A stretch of DNA of 5,763 nt from Balneolales bacterium (lineage in GTDB: Bacteria > Bacteroidota > Rhodothermia > Balneolales > Natronogracilivirgulaceae). Of the stretch, positions 5,472-5,763 are shown in pieces. Numbering within the stretch: the stretch's first letter is position 1; every line of letters starts with the position of its first letter. Where the stretch lies: NCBI GenBank assembly GCA_007133875.1, contig SLLW01000014.1:1-5763 (forward strand). The letters run 5' to 3'. The notes under the pieces are model-generated. The model did not search any database. It was given only the letters and a program-made list of their open reading frames with translations, and had not been told where the DNA came from. The position numbers and the translations under genes were made by a program.

Positions 5472-5763
5472 CTATGAAACAGGTTCCTGATGAATCTCCC
5501 GCCAGAAACGGATCAGCGCCATCAGCACCCCTTTGACGATAAATATGGTGAATACCAGGATCAATCCGTACTCCTGAAGGGCGACAACAGCTACAAAATA
5601 GAAAAAGAAAAGATAGAACCGCCCGCGCTGTTGACGCATGGTTTCTTTTTTGAAACGGGGGATCTTGTCGAATGGTACGGTGCTTACCATCAACAGTGAC
5701 AGAAGAAGGATTACCGGTATCAGCATACTGTTAAAACCATACTTGAATCCCTCAAAGTATTCC
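5472..5763 (-). CDS. pssA: CDP-diacylglycerol-serine O-phosphatidyltransferase, C-terminal part (runs off the right edge)
   Basis: The minus strand is open from the window edge to a TAG at 5474-5472, giving 96 C-terminal residues. The true start lies outside; the internal ATG at 5726-5724 is not a likely start, because the frame continues upstream as EYFEGFKYGFNS and matches the family. The fragment has three hydrophobic segments: LIPVILLLSLLMVS, FYLFFFYFVAVVAL, and GLILVFTIFIVKGVLMAL. The first two are joined by a basic loop with VPFDKIPRFKKET. This layout, and the LMVS...PF/FD..P.F loop, match the C-terminal half of bacterial membrane-bound PssA. That enzyme forms phosphatidylserine from CDP-diacylglycerol and serine, the step toward phosphatidylethanolamine. 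The catalytic CDP-alcohol phosphotransferase motif (DG..AR...G...D...D) would be in the missing N-terminal half, so another family member (for example phosphatidylglycerophosphate synthase) is possible. The gene is convergent with the surface cluster. Confidence 0.7.
   Translation of the reverse strand, partial: EYFEGFKYGFNSMLIPVILLLSLLMVSTVPFDKIPRFKKETMRQQRGRFYLFFFYFVAVVALQEYGLILVFTIFIVKGVLMALIRFWREIHQEPVS

Overview
The window looks like chromosomal DNA from a Bacteroidota-related bacterium, most likely the Balneolia/Rhodothermia side. The reasons are two PorV/PorQ-type outer-membrane proteins, a secreted protein with a C-terminal YPNPF...WDGTDQQG...KILLLE domain of the type IX secretion / FlgD-Ig kind, near-absence of Shine-Dalgarno sequences, and moderate GC. 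This assignment is inference from protein style; no 16S or other marker is present.

Left part, minus strand (1-533): the 5' end of trpE (anthranilate synthase component I), cut by the window edge. It is preceded by what looks like a complete tryptophan attenuator. This consists of a 16-codon leader peptide (MKKGNAHINNWWWHIC) with three consecutive Trp codons, a 10-nt antiterminator element overlapping the leader's stop codon, and a strong intrinsic terminator (13-bp stem, 5-nt loop, U-tract) ending 37 nt before the trpE start codon. This is the most informative regulatory element in the window.

Middle (534-869): a divergent intergenic region. It has candidate -10 boxes for the trp transcript on the minus strand and a convincing TTGACA-17-TAATAT promoter on the plus strand.

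Right part, plus strand (870-5426): four exported proteins in a row. They are a lipoprotein with beta-sandwich character (TTG start), an Asp-box beta-propeller protein with a C-terminal sorting-like domain (ATGA overlap with the lipoprotein gene), a PorV/PorQ-family beta-barrel (2-nt gap), and a second PorV/PorQ-family beta-barrel (92-nt gap). The likely picture is a surface module: a secreted propeller as cargo, a lipoprotein partner, and outer-membrane barrels that could act as shuttle or attachment proteins.

Right edge, minus strand (5472-5763): the 3' end of a gene for a CDP-alcohol phosphotransferase-like membrane protein, most probably phosphatidylserine synthase (pssA), convergent with the surface cluster.
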